NCBI RefSeq assembly: GCF_029892155.1
Contig: NZ_JARZAG010000005.1
Location: 275,651-339,650 of the forward strand
DNA: 64,000 nt
DNA from: Kitasatospora sp. GAS204B
Lineage (GTDB): Bacteria > Actinomycetota > Actinomycetes > Streptomycetales > Streptomycetaceae
Reading direction: 5' to 3'
Position numbers and translations under genes: made by a program. Below the pieces are notes generated by a model, which was not told the DNA's origin, did not search any database, and saw only the letters and a program-made list of their open reading frames with translations. Within the stretch, counting starts at the first letter, position 1. The number at the start of each line of letters is the position of its first letter. Positions 33,761-42,873 of the stretch are shown one piece after another.

Positions 33761-34645
33761 ATGACCACAACGGACCTCATCGCCGACCCGAACACGACCG
33801 CCGAGATCCCCGGACCGGCGACGCCCTACCAGGACGACATCGCCCGCTACTGGGACCAGGAGGCGCGACCCGTCAACCTGCGCCTGGGTGATGTGGACGG
33901 CCTCTACCACCACCACTACGGCATCGGCGAGATCGACCGCGCCGCGATCGCGGCGTCCGACGAGGGCGATCGCGAGAAGCAGGTGATCGCCGAGCTGCAC
34001 CGGCTGGAGTCCGCGCAGGCCGACGTCCTCCTGGACCACCTGGGCCAGGTCCCGGGCGACGCCACGCTGGTGGACGCCGGCTGCGGCCGGGGCGGCTCCA
34101 TGATCATGGCGCACCAGCGGTTCGGCTGCCGGGTCGAAGGCGTCACCCTCTCGGCCAAGCAGGCCGAGTTCGCCAACCAGCGCGCCCAGCAGCTCGGCAT
34201 CGACCGTTCCGTCCGCTCCCGCGTCTGCAACATGCTGGACATGCCCTTCGAGACCGGGCAGGTGGCGGGCTCCTGGAACAACGAGTCCAGCATGTACGTG
34301 GACCTGGACGACCTCTTCGCCGAGCATTCCCGCATCCTCGCCGTCGGCGGCCGCTACGTGACCATCACCGGTTGCTGGAACCCGGTCTACGGGCAGCCGT
34401 CGAAGTGGGTGTCGCAGATCAACGCGCACTTCGAGTGCAACATCCACTCCCGCCGGGAGTACCTGCGCGCCATGGCCGACAACCGCCTCGTGCCGCAGGC
34501 CGTCATCGACCTCACGCCGGCGACGCTGCCCTACTGGGAGCTGCGGGCCACCTCCTCGCTGGTCACCGGCATTGAAGAAGCGTTTCTCTCCTCCTACAAG
34601 GACGGCTCCTTCCAGTACGTGCTGATCGCCGCCGACCGGGTCTGA
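33761..34645 (+). CDS. geranyl diphosphate 2-C-methyltransferase
   Basis: A 294-aa protein starting at ATG 33761 with AAGGAG upstream. It matches GPP methyltransferases: YQDDIARYWDQEARPVNLRLG, YHHHYGIGEID, the SAM motif LVDAGCGRGGSMIMAH, and CNMLDMPFETGQVAGSWNNE. It adds a methyl group to C2 of geranyl diphosphate, giving the substrate of the terpene cyclase encoded just upstream. The two-gene unit is the standard 2-methylisoborneol pathway. Confidence 0.95.
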   Translation: MTTTDLIADPNTTAEIPGPATPYQDDIARYWDQEARPVNLRLGDVDGLYHHHYGIGEIDRAAIAASDEGDREKQVIAELHRLESAQADVLLDHLGQVPGDATLVDAGCGRGGSMIMAHQRFGCRVEGVTLSAKQAEFANQRAQQLGIDRSVRSRVCNMLDMPFETGQVAGSWNNESSMYVDLDDLFAEHSRILAVGGRYVTITGCWNPVYGQPSKWVSQINAHFECNIHSRREYLRAMADNRLVPQAVIDLTPATLPYWELRATSSLVTGIEEAFLSSYKDGSFQYVLIAADRV

Positions 34646-34672
34646 CCAGCCGTCCCGCTCCTGCTCCGCCGG

Positions 34673-35176
34673 TCAGTCCGCCGCCAACCGCTCACCGCAG
34701 CGGCTGCAGTAGGCCGGGGCGACCCCATCGGGCACCGCGCCGCAGGCCGGGCAGATCCGGTGGAGCAGGCAGGCGGCCTCGCCACCCTCGGCCACGGGCC
34801 TGGCCGTCCGGACCCCCTGGACGGCCAGGCCCGGACGCCGCCGGTGGACGGTGAGGTAGACCAGCCCCCCGGGTCCGGCACGCAGTCCGCGCCGGGCGGC
34901 GCACGGCAACCAGACCAGCCCGCCGACCTCGAGCGGCAGCGCCCGCGCACCGTCCAACAGCGTGCCGCCGCCAGCGACGACGAGCAGCAGCACGTCCAGG
35001 TCGTTCTCCTGGTGCTCGTCCACCACGGCATCGGCCGGCAGGCGGATCAGGTTGGCGTCGAGTTGCCGCCCGGGCTCCGCGAGCCGCCACAGCGCGCCCC
35101 GCTGCTCCGAACCGGCTCCGGCGACGCGTTCGGCGAGGTCGGCCAGCAGGCGCGCGGTGCCGGGGGTGGATGTCAT
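34673..35176 (-). CDS. cupin-domain protein with C-terminal zinc ribbon
   Basis: A 167-aa protein starting at ATG 35176 (MTSTPGTARLL) with GAGAGGA upstream. The central part has the double-stranded beta-helix pattern (VVDEHQENDLDVLLLVVAGGGTLL), and the last 35 residues a zinc ribbon with two CxxC pairs (CPACGAVPDG and CSRCGERL). It is likely a small sensor or binding protein. It converges with the methylisoborneol operon, 28 bp apart. Confidence 0.7.
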   Translation of the reverse strand: MTSTPGTARLLADLAERVAGAGSEQRGALWRLAEPGRQLDANLIRLPADAVVDEHQENDLDVLLLVVAGGGTLLDGARALPLEVGGLVWLPCAARRGLRAGPGGLVYLTVHRRRPGLAVQGVRTARPVAEGGEAACLLHRICPACGAVPDGVAPAYCSRCGERLAAD

Positions 35177-35310
35177 CTCGGTCCTCTCCACGTACGTGAT
35201 CTCCTGACGTCAGTGTGACGCGCCCGCTCCCGGGCTGAGATCGGTGCACGGAGGGACGGCCCGGCGCTCGAGCCATCGACGGCCCACCAGGCGTGAGTTC
35301 AGCGCCGGCC

Positions 35311-36732
35311 TCAGGCCGCTTCGGCGGGCACCCGTCCCGAGGCGACCGCGTCGAGCAGTGCCTGGTGGTCGTGCTCGTTCTGGTCGGCGTAGGTCTCCGC
35401 GAAGCGCGTCAGCGCCTGGTCGAACACGTCGCTGCGGCCCAGGTAGGCGGCGATGGCGATCCGGTCGCCGGATCTGGCGTGGGCGCGGGCGAGGGTGGCG
35501 CCGCACAACTCGCCGAAGGCGCGCATGCCGCGCGGCACCATCTGCGACGGCTCGGCGATGCCCTTCCAGTCGCGCAGCTGGCGTACGTAGAAGTCGCGCT
35601 CGACGCCGTCCGGCGCGTGCACGTGCTCCCAGCCGAGGAAGATGTCGCTGGTGGCCTGCATCAGTCGCTGCCCGGCGACCACCCGCTCGCCCTGGGTGGC
35701 GTACCGGCTCGCGCCGGCGTGTGCGGCCAGCACCGACGGGTCGGCCTCCTTGGCCTGAAGGAAGAGGGGGTCCTCACCGTCCTTGCCGAGCATCAGCACG
35801 ATCCAGCAGCGCGTACCGACGCTGCCGACGCCCACCACCTTGCGTGCCATGTCGACCAGGGTGAACTGGCTGAGCAGGTGCCGGCGGTCCGTCTGGAGGC
35901 TGCTGCGGTACCGGGCGATCAGCTCCCGGATCATCTCCTCCAGCGCCTCGCCCGCGAGGCCGGGCATCAGGTCGCGGGCCCGGGTGATCACCGGCGGCTG
36001 CGAGGCGATCCGCCGCTCGCCGTCGACCACCTCGGTGAGCTTCTCGAACGCTTGCAGGCTGTCGCGGGTGCGCGCCTTGGCCAGCGTCTCGGACAGCATG
36101 GCGCGGCCGCGCTTGTGCAACCGCCCGGCCGCGATGGCCTGCAGCTGTTCGGCGTCCTGCCGGGCGTACCAGACGTCGAGATTGTTCATCCCGGCGAAGC
36201 GGCGCATCTGTTCACGGTAGGAGCGGACGGTGGCCTGCACGATCGCGGCGCGTTCCGCGTCGGTGAAACCGTTCTCGCGGCCGGCGATGACCATGCTGGC
36301 GGCCAGCCGTTTGACGTCCCACTCCCACGGGCCCGGCAGCGTCTCGTCGAAGTCGTTGATGTCGAAGACCAGGTTCCGCTCCGGGGAGGCGAGCAGCCGG
36401 AAGTTCAACAGGTGTGCGTCACCGCAGAGTTGCACGCGCAGGCCGGAGAGTGGCGTGGTGGCCAGATCACCGGCCATGATCGCGGCGGCGCCCCGGTAGA
36501 AGCGGAACGGCGATTCCGACATCCGCCCGTAGCGGATCGGCACCAGTTCGGTGACCCGGGTGGCGGACTGCTTCTCGATGACGTCCACGGGGTCGGGCCG
36601 GTGCGGGCCCGGCTCGAACTCGGCGTGGCTGGAGCGTGGCGCGTGCGCGCGGGCCGCCCTGCCCAGCTCGGCGCGTTCGCGCGGGGAGCGCCAGGACACG
36701 TCGCGGGTGGTGATCGTTGGATTCCGAGTCAT
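35311..36732 (-). CDS. DUF2252 family protein (kinase-like fold)
   Basis: A 473-aa protein starting at ATG 36732 (MTRNPTITTRDVSW). Family blocks are present: RMSESPFRFYRGAAAIMAGDL, the HxDxxxxN-like catalytic loop LCGDAHLLNFRLL, the metal-binding FDINDFDETLPGPWEWDVKRL, and VGVGSVGTRCWIVLM. The fold is related to APH-type kinases, so ATP-dependent phosphorylation is plausible, but the substrate is unknown. It is divergent from a universal stress protein gene. Confidence 0.85.
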   Translation of the reverse strand: MTRNPTITTRDVSWRSPRERAELGRAARAHAPRSSHAEFEPGPHRPDPVDVIEKQSATRVTELVPIRYGRMSESPFRFYRGAAAIMAGDLATTPLSGLRVQLCGDAHLLNFRLLASPERNLVFDINDFDETLPGPWEWDVKRLAASMVIAGRENGFTDAERAAIVQATVRSYREQMRRFAGMNNLDVWYARQDAEQLQAIAAGRLHKRGRAMLSETLAKARTRDSLQAFEKLTEVVDGERRIASQPPVITRARDLMPGLAGEALEEMIRELIARYRSSLQTDRRHLLSQFTLVDMARKVVGVGSVGTRCWIVLMLGKDGEDPLFLQAKEADPSVLAAHAGASRYATQGERVVAGQRLMQATSDIFLGWEHVHAPDGVERDFYVRQLRDWKGIAEPSQMVPRGMRAFGELCGATLARAHARSGDRIAIAAYLGRSDVFDQALTRFAETYADQNEHDHQALLDAVASGRVPAEAA

Positions 36733-36967
36733 CACAGTCTCCGTCCGGTTACAGCCGTCCATCCGGCGGCCCTCGCCCGGGCCGTCGGCACGCATCGGCC
36801 TCCCCTTCTCCCCATGCTGCGCGCGGCAGCCGCGATCCGCGCGCGCCGGGGCAGCACGCCAGGGCAGCGCGCCGGGGCAGCGTGCGGGGAGGATCCTGGA
36901 CGGAGACGGGCTCCCCGGGTCGTCGCCGTGCGACAACCCGCTGCCGGCGAGCCCCCTGGAGGCTCTG

Positions 36968-37477
36968 ATGACCGACAGTCCCGCGCCCGATGCGAAGCGC
37001 CCGGTCGCCGAAGGCCCGGTCGCCGTGGGAACGGACGGCTCACCGCCCGCCCGCGAAGCGGTGCTCTTCGCGCTCCGTGAGGCCCAGCTACGCGGCGTCG
37101 CCCTGCGGGCCGTGTGCGCCTACGACTACGTGCCGGCCCGGCACACCGGCATGGAGCGGATGGCCTGGCCGGGGACCAGCGGCGGCTACCCGCCGCATCA
37201 GTACGATCTCGTCACGCAGGCGGTGGCCGACTCGGTCGCGGAGCTCGCGCGGCAGGTCGGCGGGCCGCCCGTCGAGGTCGAGGTGCGGTGCGAGCTGGGG
37301 CGTCCGGCGCAGGTCCTGCTGGAGGGCAGCACGGACGCCTGCCTGCTGGTGGTGGGCACCCGGGGTTCGAGCGCCTGGGGACGCCTGACGCTCGGCTCGA
37401 CCAGCACCGAGGTCGTCCATCACGCGCACCTCCCGGTCGTGGTGGTGCCGGCCGAGCCGCACGAGGCCCCGGCCTGA
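36968..37477 (+). CDS. universal stress protein (UspA family)
   Basis: A 169-aa protein starting at ATG 36968 with GGAGG upstream. It shows the single Usp domain: VAVGTDGSPPAREAVLFALREA at the N-terminal strand, and the ATP-binding end VVGTRGSSAWGRLTLGSTSTEVVHHAHLPVVVVP (G-2x-G-9x-G-S/T pattern). It probably binds ATP and acts in stress or dormancy responses. The stop lies 23 bp from the convergent FAD oxidoreductase gene. Confidence 0.88.
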   Translation: MTDSPAPDAKRPVAEGPVAVGTDGSPPAREAVLFALREAQLRGVALRAVCAYDYVPARHTGMERMAWPGTSGGYPPHQYDLVTQAVADSVAELARQVGGPPVEVEVRCELGRPAQVLLEGSTDACLLVVGTRGSSAWGRLTLGSTSTEVVHHAHLPVVVVPAEPHEAPA

Positions 37478-37500
37478 GACCGGCTCGCCGACGCCGGGCC

Positions 37501-39300
37501 TCAGCCCAGGTCGAAGGTGTTGGGCAGGCCGAGCTGGTAGCGCAACTCGTCGACCCGCTTGAGCGGTTCGAGCTCCGGCGGCCGGAACAGGGGCCAGATG
37601 CGGCAGCGTTCGGCGGTCGAGCCGTCCGCGTCGAGCAGGGCGTTGACGGCTCGCCTGGCCGACTCGTTGGCCCCCTCCATGGTGGCCAGGTCCACGTCGG
37701 TGCGCACGTAGTCGCCGGCCAGGAAGAAGTTGGGGATCGCCGTGGCGGCGGAGGGCCGGTGGTAGAGGGTGCCGGCCGGGTGGATCAGGAGCTGCTCGCG
37801 GTTGCGCGGGGTGGGCCCACCGAGGCCGGTGACGGCCGGATCCATGAACCACGAGTGCAGATCCGCATCGTCGAGGAGCACCCGGCCCGCACCGTTGAGC
37901 GCGTCCTTGCACTGGGCCCAGGCCTCCTGCGCCACCTGCTCGCGGGTGCACTCCATGGCGGTCCTGCCGGAGAGGATGCCGGGCAGGTTCCACTCGGAGA
38001 CGCAGATCGACAGGCAGTCGACCACGGTGCCGTCCCCGTAGTCGGCGGGGAAGTCCCGGACGTCCCAGAACTGGGCCTGGTTGACGCTGGTGATCGCCCA
38101 TGGGGAGTCGATGTAGATGGTGTGCCCGTGGACGATCCGCACCGGCCTCTTCAGGTAGAACTGCACACCGACCATCCAGTCGGTGCGCAGCTCGTCGCAG
38201 CGCGCCAACTGCGGGTCGGCGGCGCGGAGTTCCGACCCCCAGGTGACCCGGGCGTGCTCCACCGGAAGAGCCGAGACGTAATGATCGGCGGTGACGGTCC
38301 GGGCCGCGCCGCCGTCCGGGGCCGCGACGCGTACGCCGGTGACCCGGCCGTCGCCGTACAGCACTTCCTGTACCTCGGTGCCGAGTTCGAAGACCACGCC
38401 GAGCGAGCGCAGCTCGGCCGCCCACGGGTCGATCCAGGCCTCGCTGGTCGGCGCGTTGAGCACCCGGTCGGGCTCGCCGTCCACGCCCCGGCCGAGGATG
38501 CCGTCGATGACGAAGGCCTCGAGGATGGTGCGCGCGACGGTCCGGGTGCTGGCCTCCTCCGCCTTGGTGGCGGCCAGGTCGCGGGTCAGGCCGATGCCGA
38601 GCAGCCGCTGGTAGTCCTGGGACATCTCGGCGGCCCGGATGAAGTCCCACCAGGGCACCTTCTCCCACTGATCCTCCCGGCGCCGGTCGCAGCTGGTGAG
38701 GTGGACCAGGACCCGGCCGGCGAAGTAGGCGACCTCGTCGGCGGGCAGGTGCAGGACGGTGTCGAGCAGACCGGTGACGGTCCGCAGCAGGGCCTCCGGG
38801 GCGAGTTCGCTCGGGTCCGGTGGTGCGGTGAGGGTGCGCAGGGGCAGCCGAAGGCCGGGGCGGCCGGCGTTGCGGGCGAGCAGCGCCTCGGTGCCGTTGC
38901 GCAGGTTGCCGTGGACCCCGTCGGCATTGCCGCCGAACGGGATCCGGCGCATCGTGTCGGGCAGGTTGCGGTAGAAGCCGGGGAAGAACCGGAAGCCGTG
39001 CTCGCCCGGCAGCGGCCGGCGGCCGCCCTGGCCGGTGCCCGGCACGTCCATGCTGCGGGCCTTGCCACCGAGCACCGGGTAGTACTCGTAGACCGTCACC
39101 GCGTAGCCGCGCAGGGCGAGTTCATGGGCCGCGCTCAGCCCTGACACGCCACCGCCCAGCACCGCGACGCTGGTTCGGCCGCCACCACCGCCGGCAGCAT
39201 CAGCAGCAGCCGTTGCCGGTGCGGCCGCGCCCAGGGCGACCGCACCGCCGATGCCGCCGACCTCGGAGAGGAACCGACGCCGTGATCGACTCGCCGTCAT
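37501..39300 (-). CDS. Tat-exported FAD-dependent amine-oxidase/phytoene-desaturase-like oxidoreductase
   Basis: A 599-aa protein starting at ATG 39300. A twin-arginine signal (SRSRRRFLSEVGG) and a hydrophobic segment end near the Ala/Gly-rich stretch at ~40. The Rossmann FAD site is VAVLGGGVSGLSAAHELALRG, and the C-terminal flavin motif is NFFLAGDYVRTDVDLATMEGANESARRA. This places it among hydroxysqualene dehydroxylase/carotene desaturase-like enzymes. It would fold with FAD in the cytoplasm and then be exported. The substrate is unknown, and there is no carotenoid gene nearby. Confidence 0.8.
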   Translation of the reverse strand: MTASRSRRRFLSEVGGIGGAVALGAAAPATAAADAAGGGGGRTSVAVLGGGVSGLSAAHELALRGYAVTVYEYYPVLGGKARSMDVPGTGQGGRRPLPGEHGFRFFPGFYRNLPDTMRRIPFGGNADGVHGNLRNGTEALLARNAGRPGLRLPLRTLTAPPDPSELAPEALLRTVTGLLDTVLHLPADEVAYFAGRVLVHLTSCDRRREDQWEKVPWWDFIRAAEMSQDYQRLLGIGLTRDLAATKAEEASTRTVARTILEAFVIDGILGRGVDGEPDRVLNAPTSEAWIDPWAAELRSLGVVFELGTEVQEVLYGDGRVTGVRVAAPDGGAARTVTADHYVSALPVEHARVTWGSELRAADPQLARCDELRTDWMVGVQFYLKRPVRIVHGHTIYIDSPWAITSVNQAQFWDVRDFPADYGDGTVVDCLSICVSEWNLPGILSGRTAMECTREQVAQEAWAQCKDALNGAGRVLLDDADLHSWFMDPAVTGLGGPTPRNREQLLIHPAGTLYHRPSAATAIPNFFLAGDYVRTDVDLATMEGANESARRAVNALLDADGSTAERCRIWPLFRPPELEPLKRVDELRYQLGLPNTFDLG

Positions 39301-39591
39301 GACGATTGACCCCCTGTTGAATCCTGCTGACGTGTCGTCATGTCCAGGGCACAGCCTACGAACCATCGCGACGACGGCGCGCCGGACCGCCCCGGACGTA
39401 CACCACCCTCACTTGGCGTTCGACTCTTCGCACAGTCGTCCGAGCCGCGGCGGCGGCTCGTGGTCCGGCGGCGTGCCTTGACTTGAGGACGTCAACTGGC
39501 CAGAGTGTCAGACCAACCGGACTCGCGGCACTCCCCCACACGCCAGCGCCGCAGCGCCGCCCCCCACCGCCGCCTCCTCCAGGAGGACTCC

Positions 39592-41244
39592 GTGATCGCT
39601 CGCAGGACACTGCTCGGCGCCTCGATGGCCGCTCTCGCGGCTCCCTTGGTGCTCACCGGCACGCAGCGGCGCGCCGCGGCCGCCACGCCGGCCACGCTCA
39701 CCGTGGACCTGGCCAACAACACCTCCTCGAACACCGTCTACGCCTACGTGCTGGGACTGGACATCGCGCAGGGCAACAGCTGGGCCTTCCTCCAGGCCGA
39801 CGGCCAGACGCTCTACCACCCGCCTTCCCCGGCCGCCCCCGGGGCCCCGCTCGGCGCCGACTGCGCGATCGCCCTGCCGCCTCCCGGAGCGGCGCCCCGG
39901 ACCATCGCACTGCCCCGACTCGCCAGCGGGCGGATCTACTTCTCGATCGGCAGCAAGCTGGTGTTCCTGGTCAACCCGGGCCCGGGCATCGCGATGCCGT
40001 CGGTGAGCAACCCCACCGACCCGAACATCAACACCGCTTACAGCTTCTGCGAGTTCACCTACGACCAGAGCCAGCTGTACGCCAACATCAGCTTCGTGGA
40101 CTTCGTCTCGGTGCCGATCTCCTTCAACCTGCAGACGCCGCAGGGCCCCCAGACGGTCCAGGGACTGCCGGCCGGCGGGCTCGATACCGTCTGCTCCGCG
40201 CTGCGCGCCCAGGCCACCGCGGACGGCGGCGACTGGGCGAAGCTGATCGTCCAGGACGCCGCGGGGAACAACCTGCGCGCGCTCAGCCCCAACCTGGCCA
40301 TCGGGTCGAACTCCTCGCTCTTCGCCGGGTACCTCGACGCGTACATCGACCAGGTGTGGCAGCAGTACCAGGGCACCGACCTGGTGGTCGACACCCAGTA
40401 CACCTGGGGCACCGTCACCGGACGGGTGGGCAACGGGGTGCTGACCTTCCCCGGCGTGGGCAGCTTCACGAAACCGTCCACCGCCGCCGTCTTCAACTGC
40501 AGCAGCGCCCCGTTCACCACGGGCAACGACGAGATGGGCAACCTGAGCGCGCGCCTGGCCGCGGCGTTCAACCGCACCACGCTGCTGGCCGATCCGAACC
40601 AGCCGGACGGCGAGAACCCGGCCGCCTTCTACACCCAGGCCCGGACCAACCACTACGCGCGCATCCTGCACGCGACCACCACCGACCACCTCGGCTACGC
40701 GTTCCCCTACGACGACGTCCACCCGGCAGGCGTGGACTTCGAGGGCAAGGTCCAGTCGGCCACCCCGACCCTGCTCACCATCACCGTCGGCGCGGCCCAG
40801 GGCTCCTCCGGCAATCCGCCGCCGGGCGGCACCAGCGCGTTCAGCACCATCAAGGCGGCCGCGCACAGCTCCAACTCGGGTACCCAGACCGAGCCCTGCA
40901 CCGACGTCGGCGGCGGGCAGGACGTCGGCTGGATCTCCAATGGTGCCTGGCTCGGCTACTCCGGCATCGACTTCGGTGCGACCGGCGCCACCCAGTTCCA
41001 GGCGCGGGTGGCCTCGGGCGCGGCCGCCGGGGTCAGCGGGCTGGTCGAAGTCCGGCTCGACAGCGTCACCGCCCCGCCGGTCGCCAGCTTCGCCATCGGC
41101 AACACCGGCGGCTGGCAGAGCTGGACCACCGTCCCCGCCAACCTCGCCGCGACCACCGGCGTGCACACCGTCTACCTCACCTTCAGCAGCGGCCAGCCCG
41201 CCGACTACGTCAACGTCAACTGGTCCACCTTCGCGGCCGGCTGA
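39592..41244 (+). CDS. secreted GH64 beta-1,3-glucanase with CBM6
   Basis: A 550-aa protein starting at GTG 39592 behind AGGAGGA. An RR-containing signal (MIARRTLLGASMAALAAPLV) ends at an AAA-type site. Residues ~35-400 match glycoside hydrolase family 64 (TLTVDLANNTSSNTVYAYVLG, GRIYFSIGSKLVFLVNPGPG, and the acidic DFEGKVQ end). Residues ~420-550 are a family 6 carbohydrate-binding module (DVGWISNGAWLGYSGIDFG, GGWQSWTTV). It should cut laminarin or fungal wall glucan to pentasaccharides. Confidence 0.88.
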   Translation: MIARRTLLGASMAALAAPLVLTGTQRRAAAATPATLTVDLANNTSSNTVYAYVLGLDIAQGNSWAFLQADGQTLYHPPSPAAPGAPLGADCAIALPPPGAAPRTIALPRLASGRIYFSIGSKLVFLVNPGPGIAMPSVSNPTDPNINTAYSFCEFTYDQSQLYANISFVDFVSVPISFNLQTPQGPQTVQGLPAGGLDTVCSALRAQATADGGDWAKLIVQDAAGNNLRALSPNLAIGSNSSLFAGYLDAYIDQVWQQYQGTDLVVDTQYTWGTVTGRVGNGVLTFPGVGSFTKPSTAAVFNCSSAPFTTGNDEMGNLSARLAAAFNRTTLLADPNQPDGENPAAFYTQARTNHYARILHATTTDHLGYAFPYDDVHPAGVDFEGKVQSATPTLLTITVGAAQGSSGNPPPGGTSAFSTIKAAAHSSNSGTQTEPCTDVGGGQDVGWISNGAWLGYSGIDFGATGATQFQARVASGAAAGVSGLVEVRLDSVTAPPVASFAIGNTGGWQSWTTVPANLAATTGVHTVYLTFSSGQPADYVNVNWSTFAAG

Positions 41245-41281
41245 CGGTAGCGCAGCCAGCCAACGAAACGACCGCTTGCGC

Positions 41282-42145
41282 TCAGCTCTCCGGTCGCTCG
41301 ACGAGGTACCAGCCGTCCCGGGCGAACCCGGTGACGGCGCACCGCTCGGCCAGCAGACCCGCGAGCACCTCGCGCAGCGCGTGGCGCCAGTCACGCGCTG
41401 CGCGGGGGTCGCGCCGGCGCAGCGCCTCGATGTCCGGCGGGACGCGGACCAGCAGGGTGTCGCCGTCCGGTCGCCCGGCGGTCGGGCGGCCGCGCTCGTC
41501 CATGTCCAGGGCGACCACCGCACGGGACCGCAGCCCGTCCGGCTCGATGGTGTGCGGCCGTCCCGCGCAGGCCAGTTCGACCCGCTCGGCGGCCAGCTCC
41601 CAGCGGACCAGCAGCCGGTCCGAGGCGTCGCCGGCGTTCACCTCGTCCTGCATCGGGCCGTAGAAATCGGCGAGGTACTCGGCCGGGAGCGCGCCGAGCT
41701 TGGCCAGGTTGAAGTAGGCGTTGCGGCTGACCAGCGGGTCGTAGGTCCAGGTGATGGTGGCGATCGAGCGCTCCAACGCCCAGGCGCGCTGGTGCAGTTT
41801 GACGGCGTAGCCGATGCTGCGGCCGCGGGTGCCGCCCTCGACGGCGGCGACGTGCGAGTGCAGGCCGACCGTGGCGAGCAGGCCCAGGCAGGTGCCGATC
41901 AGCCGGTCGTCCTGGTGGACGCCGGCCACGTAGCTGCCCGAGTGGGCCAGGACCAGCAGCAGTTCGGGCGTGATCATGGTGCCCCCGGGCGTGGTGGGCG
42001 GCCAGACCTGGTCCAGCAGCGCGCCGGCCTCGGCCAGCGTGTCGAGGTCGTGCAGCTCGCGGATGGTCACCCCGGCCGCACGGGCGGCGCGCTCGGCGGC
42101 GGCGCGCGCAGTGGGCAGCGCGGTCGGGTCGGGGCTCGGGTTCAT
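41282..42145 (-). CDS. GNAT-superfamily acetyltransferase (COG3375-type)
   Basis: A 287-aa protein starting at ATG 42145 with AAGGAG at 6 nt. It contains the GNAT core LVLAHSGSYVAGVHQDDRLIGTCLGLL, the CoA-binding segment GGTRGRSIGYAVKLHQRAWALE, and TWTYDPLVSRNAYFNLAKLGALP, a hallmark of this large predicted-acetyltransferase group. The substrate is unknown. The stop is 38 bp from the glucanase stop (convergent), and it lies just upstream of the LuxR-type regulator gene on the same strand. Confidence 0.75.
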   Translation of the reverse strand: MNPSPDPTALPTARAAAERAARAAGVTIRELHDLDTLAEAGALLDQVWPPTTPGGTMITPELLLVLAHSGSYVAGVHQDDRLIGTCLGLLATVGLHSHVAAVEGGTRGRSIGYAVKLHQRAWALERSIATITWTYDPLVSRNAYFNLAKLGALPAEYLADFYGPMQDEVNAGDASDRLLVRWELAAERVELACAGRPHTIEPDGLRSRAVVALDMDERGRPTAGRPDGDTLLVRVPPDIEALRRRDPRAARDWRHALREVLAGLLAERCAVTGFARDGWYLVERPES

Positions 42146-42225
42146 CTCGGCTCCTTGCGCAGTTCGGTGACCAGGGCCGTCGCCCATCCTGTGCCGGTCG
42201 GTCTCAGGCTGCCCGCGCACCGCGC

Positions 42226-42873
42226 TCAGATCACCCCGGCGCGCAGGGCGTAGACCACGGCGTGGGTGCGGTTGCGCAGGCCGAGCCGGGTGACCACGCC
42301 GTGCACGATGCTCTTCACCGTGCGCTCGGAGTAACTGAGCTTCGCGGAGATCTGCTTGGTGCTCAAGCCCTCCGCCAGCAGGCGCAGCACCTCGACCTCC
42401 CGGTCGGCCAGACCGGCGATGTTCAGGCCGGCCGGCACCAGCGTCCGGTCCCGGATCGCCCTGATGTGGGTGATCAGCGCCTGCTGCACGCCCGCCGAGG
42501 ACTCCCCGCCCCCGGCGCCGGCCTCCAGGACGGCGCGCTTGATGTCGTCGAAGCCGCTCTCCTGCCGGTTCAGGTAACTCACCAGGCCCAGGTCGATGGC
42601 CCGCAGCATCTGGTGCTCCGGAAACTCGTGCGCGACCAGCACCAGCGGCAGGGGCCGGTCCGTCGCCTCGACCTGGACGCGTTCCACCCGCGACAGCGTG
42701 TCACTGGTGACCTCGGTCGCCAGTACCAGCAGCACATCGGCGGGATGGCGCCAGGTCCAGTAGCTGGCGGTGATGTCCTTGCACGAGGAGAGCCACCAGA
42801 CGGCCCCCTCGCCGGTCACCGGATCATTCGCGAGAACCGCCACCGTGACGGATTTCACGGCCTTGTCAGTCAT
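42226..42873 (-). CDS. LuxR/NarL-type regulator with atypical receiver
   Basis: A 215-aa protein starting at ATG 42873 (MTDKAVKSVTVAVL). The C-terminal ~65 residues are a LuxR-type helix-turn-helix (LADREVEVLRLLAEGLSTKQISAKLSYSERTVKSIVHGVVTRLGL). The N-terminal half is receiver-like, but the phosphoacceptor position reads VLLVLATEV with no Asp, so control by phosphorylation is unlikely. It is divergent from the NRPS-PKS operon across a 666-bp promoter region and is the likely pathway regulator. Confidence 0.8.
   Translation of the reverse strand: MTDKAVKSVTVAVLANDPVTGEGAVWWLSSCKDITASYWTWRHPADVLLVLATEVTSDTLSRVERVQVEATDRPLPLVLVAHEFPEHQMLRAIDLGLVSYLNRQESGFDDIKRAVLEAGAGGGESSAGVQQALITHIRAIRDRTLVPAGLNIAGLADREVEVLRLLAEGLSTKQISAKLSYSERTVKSIVHGVVTRLGLRNRTHAVVYALRAGVI

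Noticed and set aside
36551..36967. Long N-terminal extension of the universal stress protein frame
   Set aside because: The extension overlaps the divergent DUF2252 gene and has no ribosome site, while ATG 36968 has GGAGG and starts at the conserved domain.
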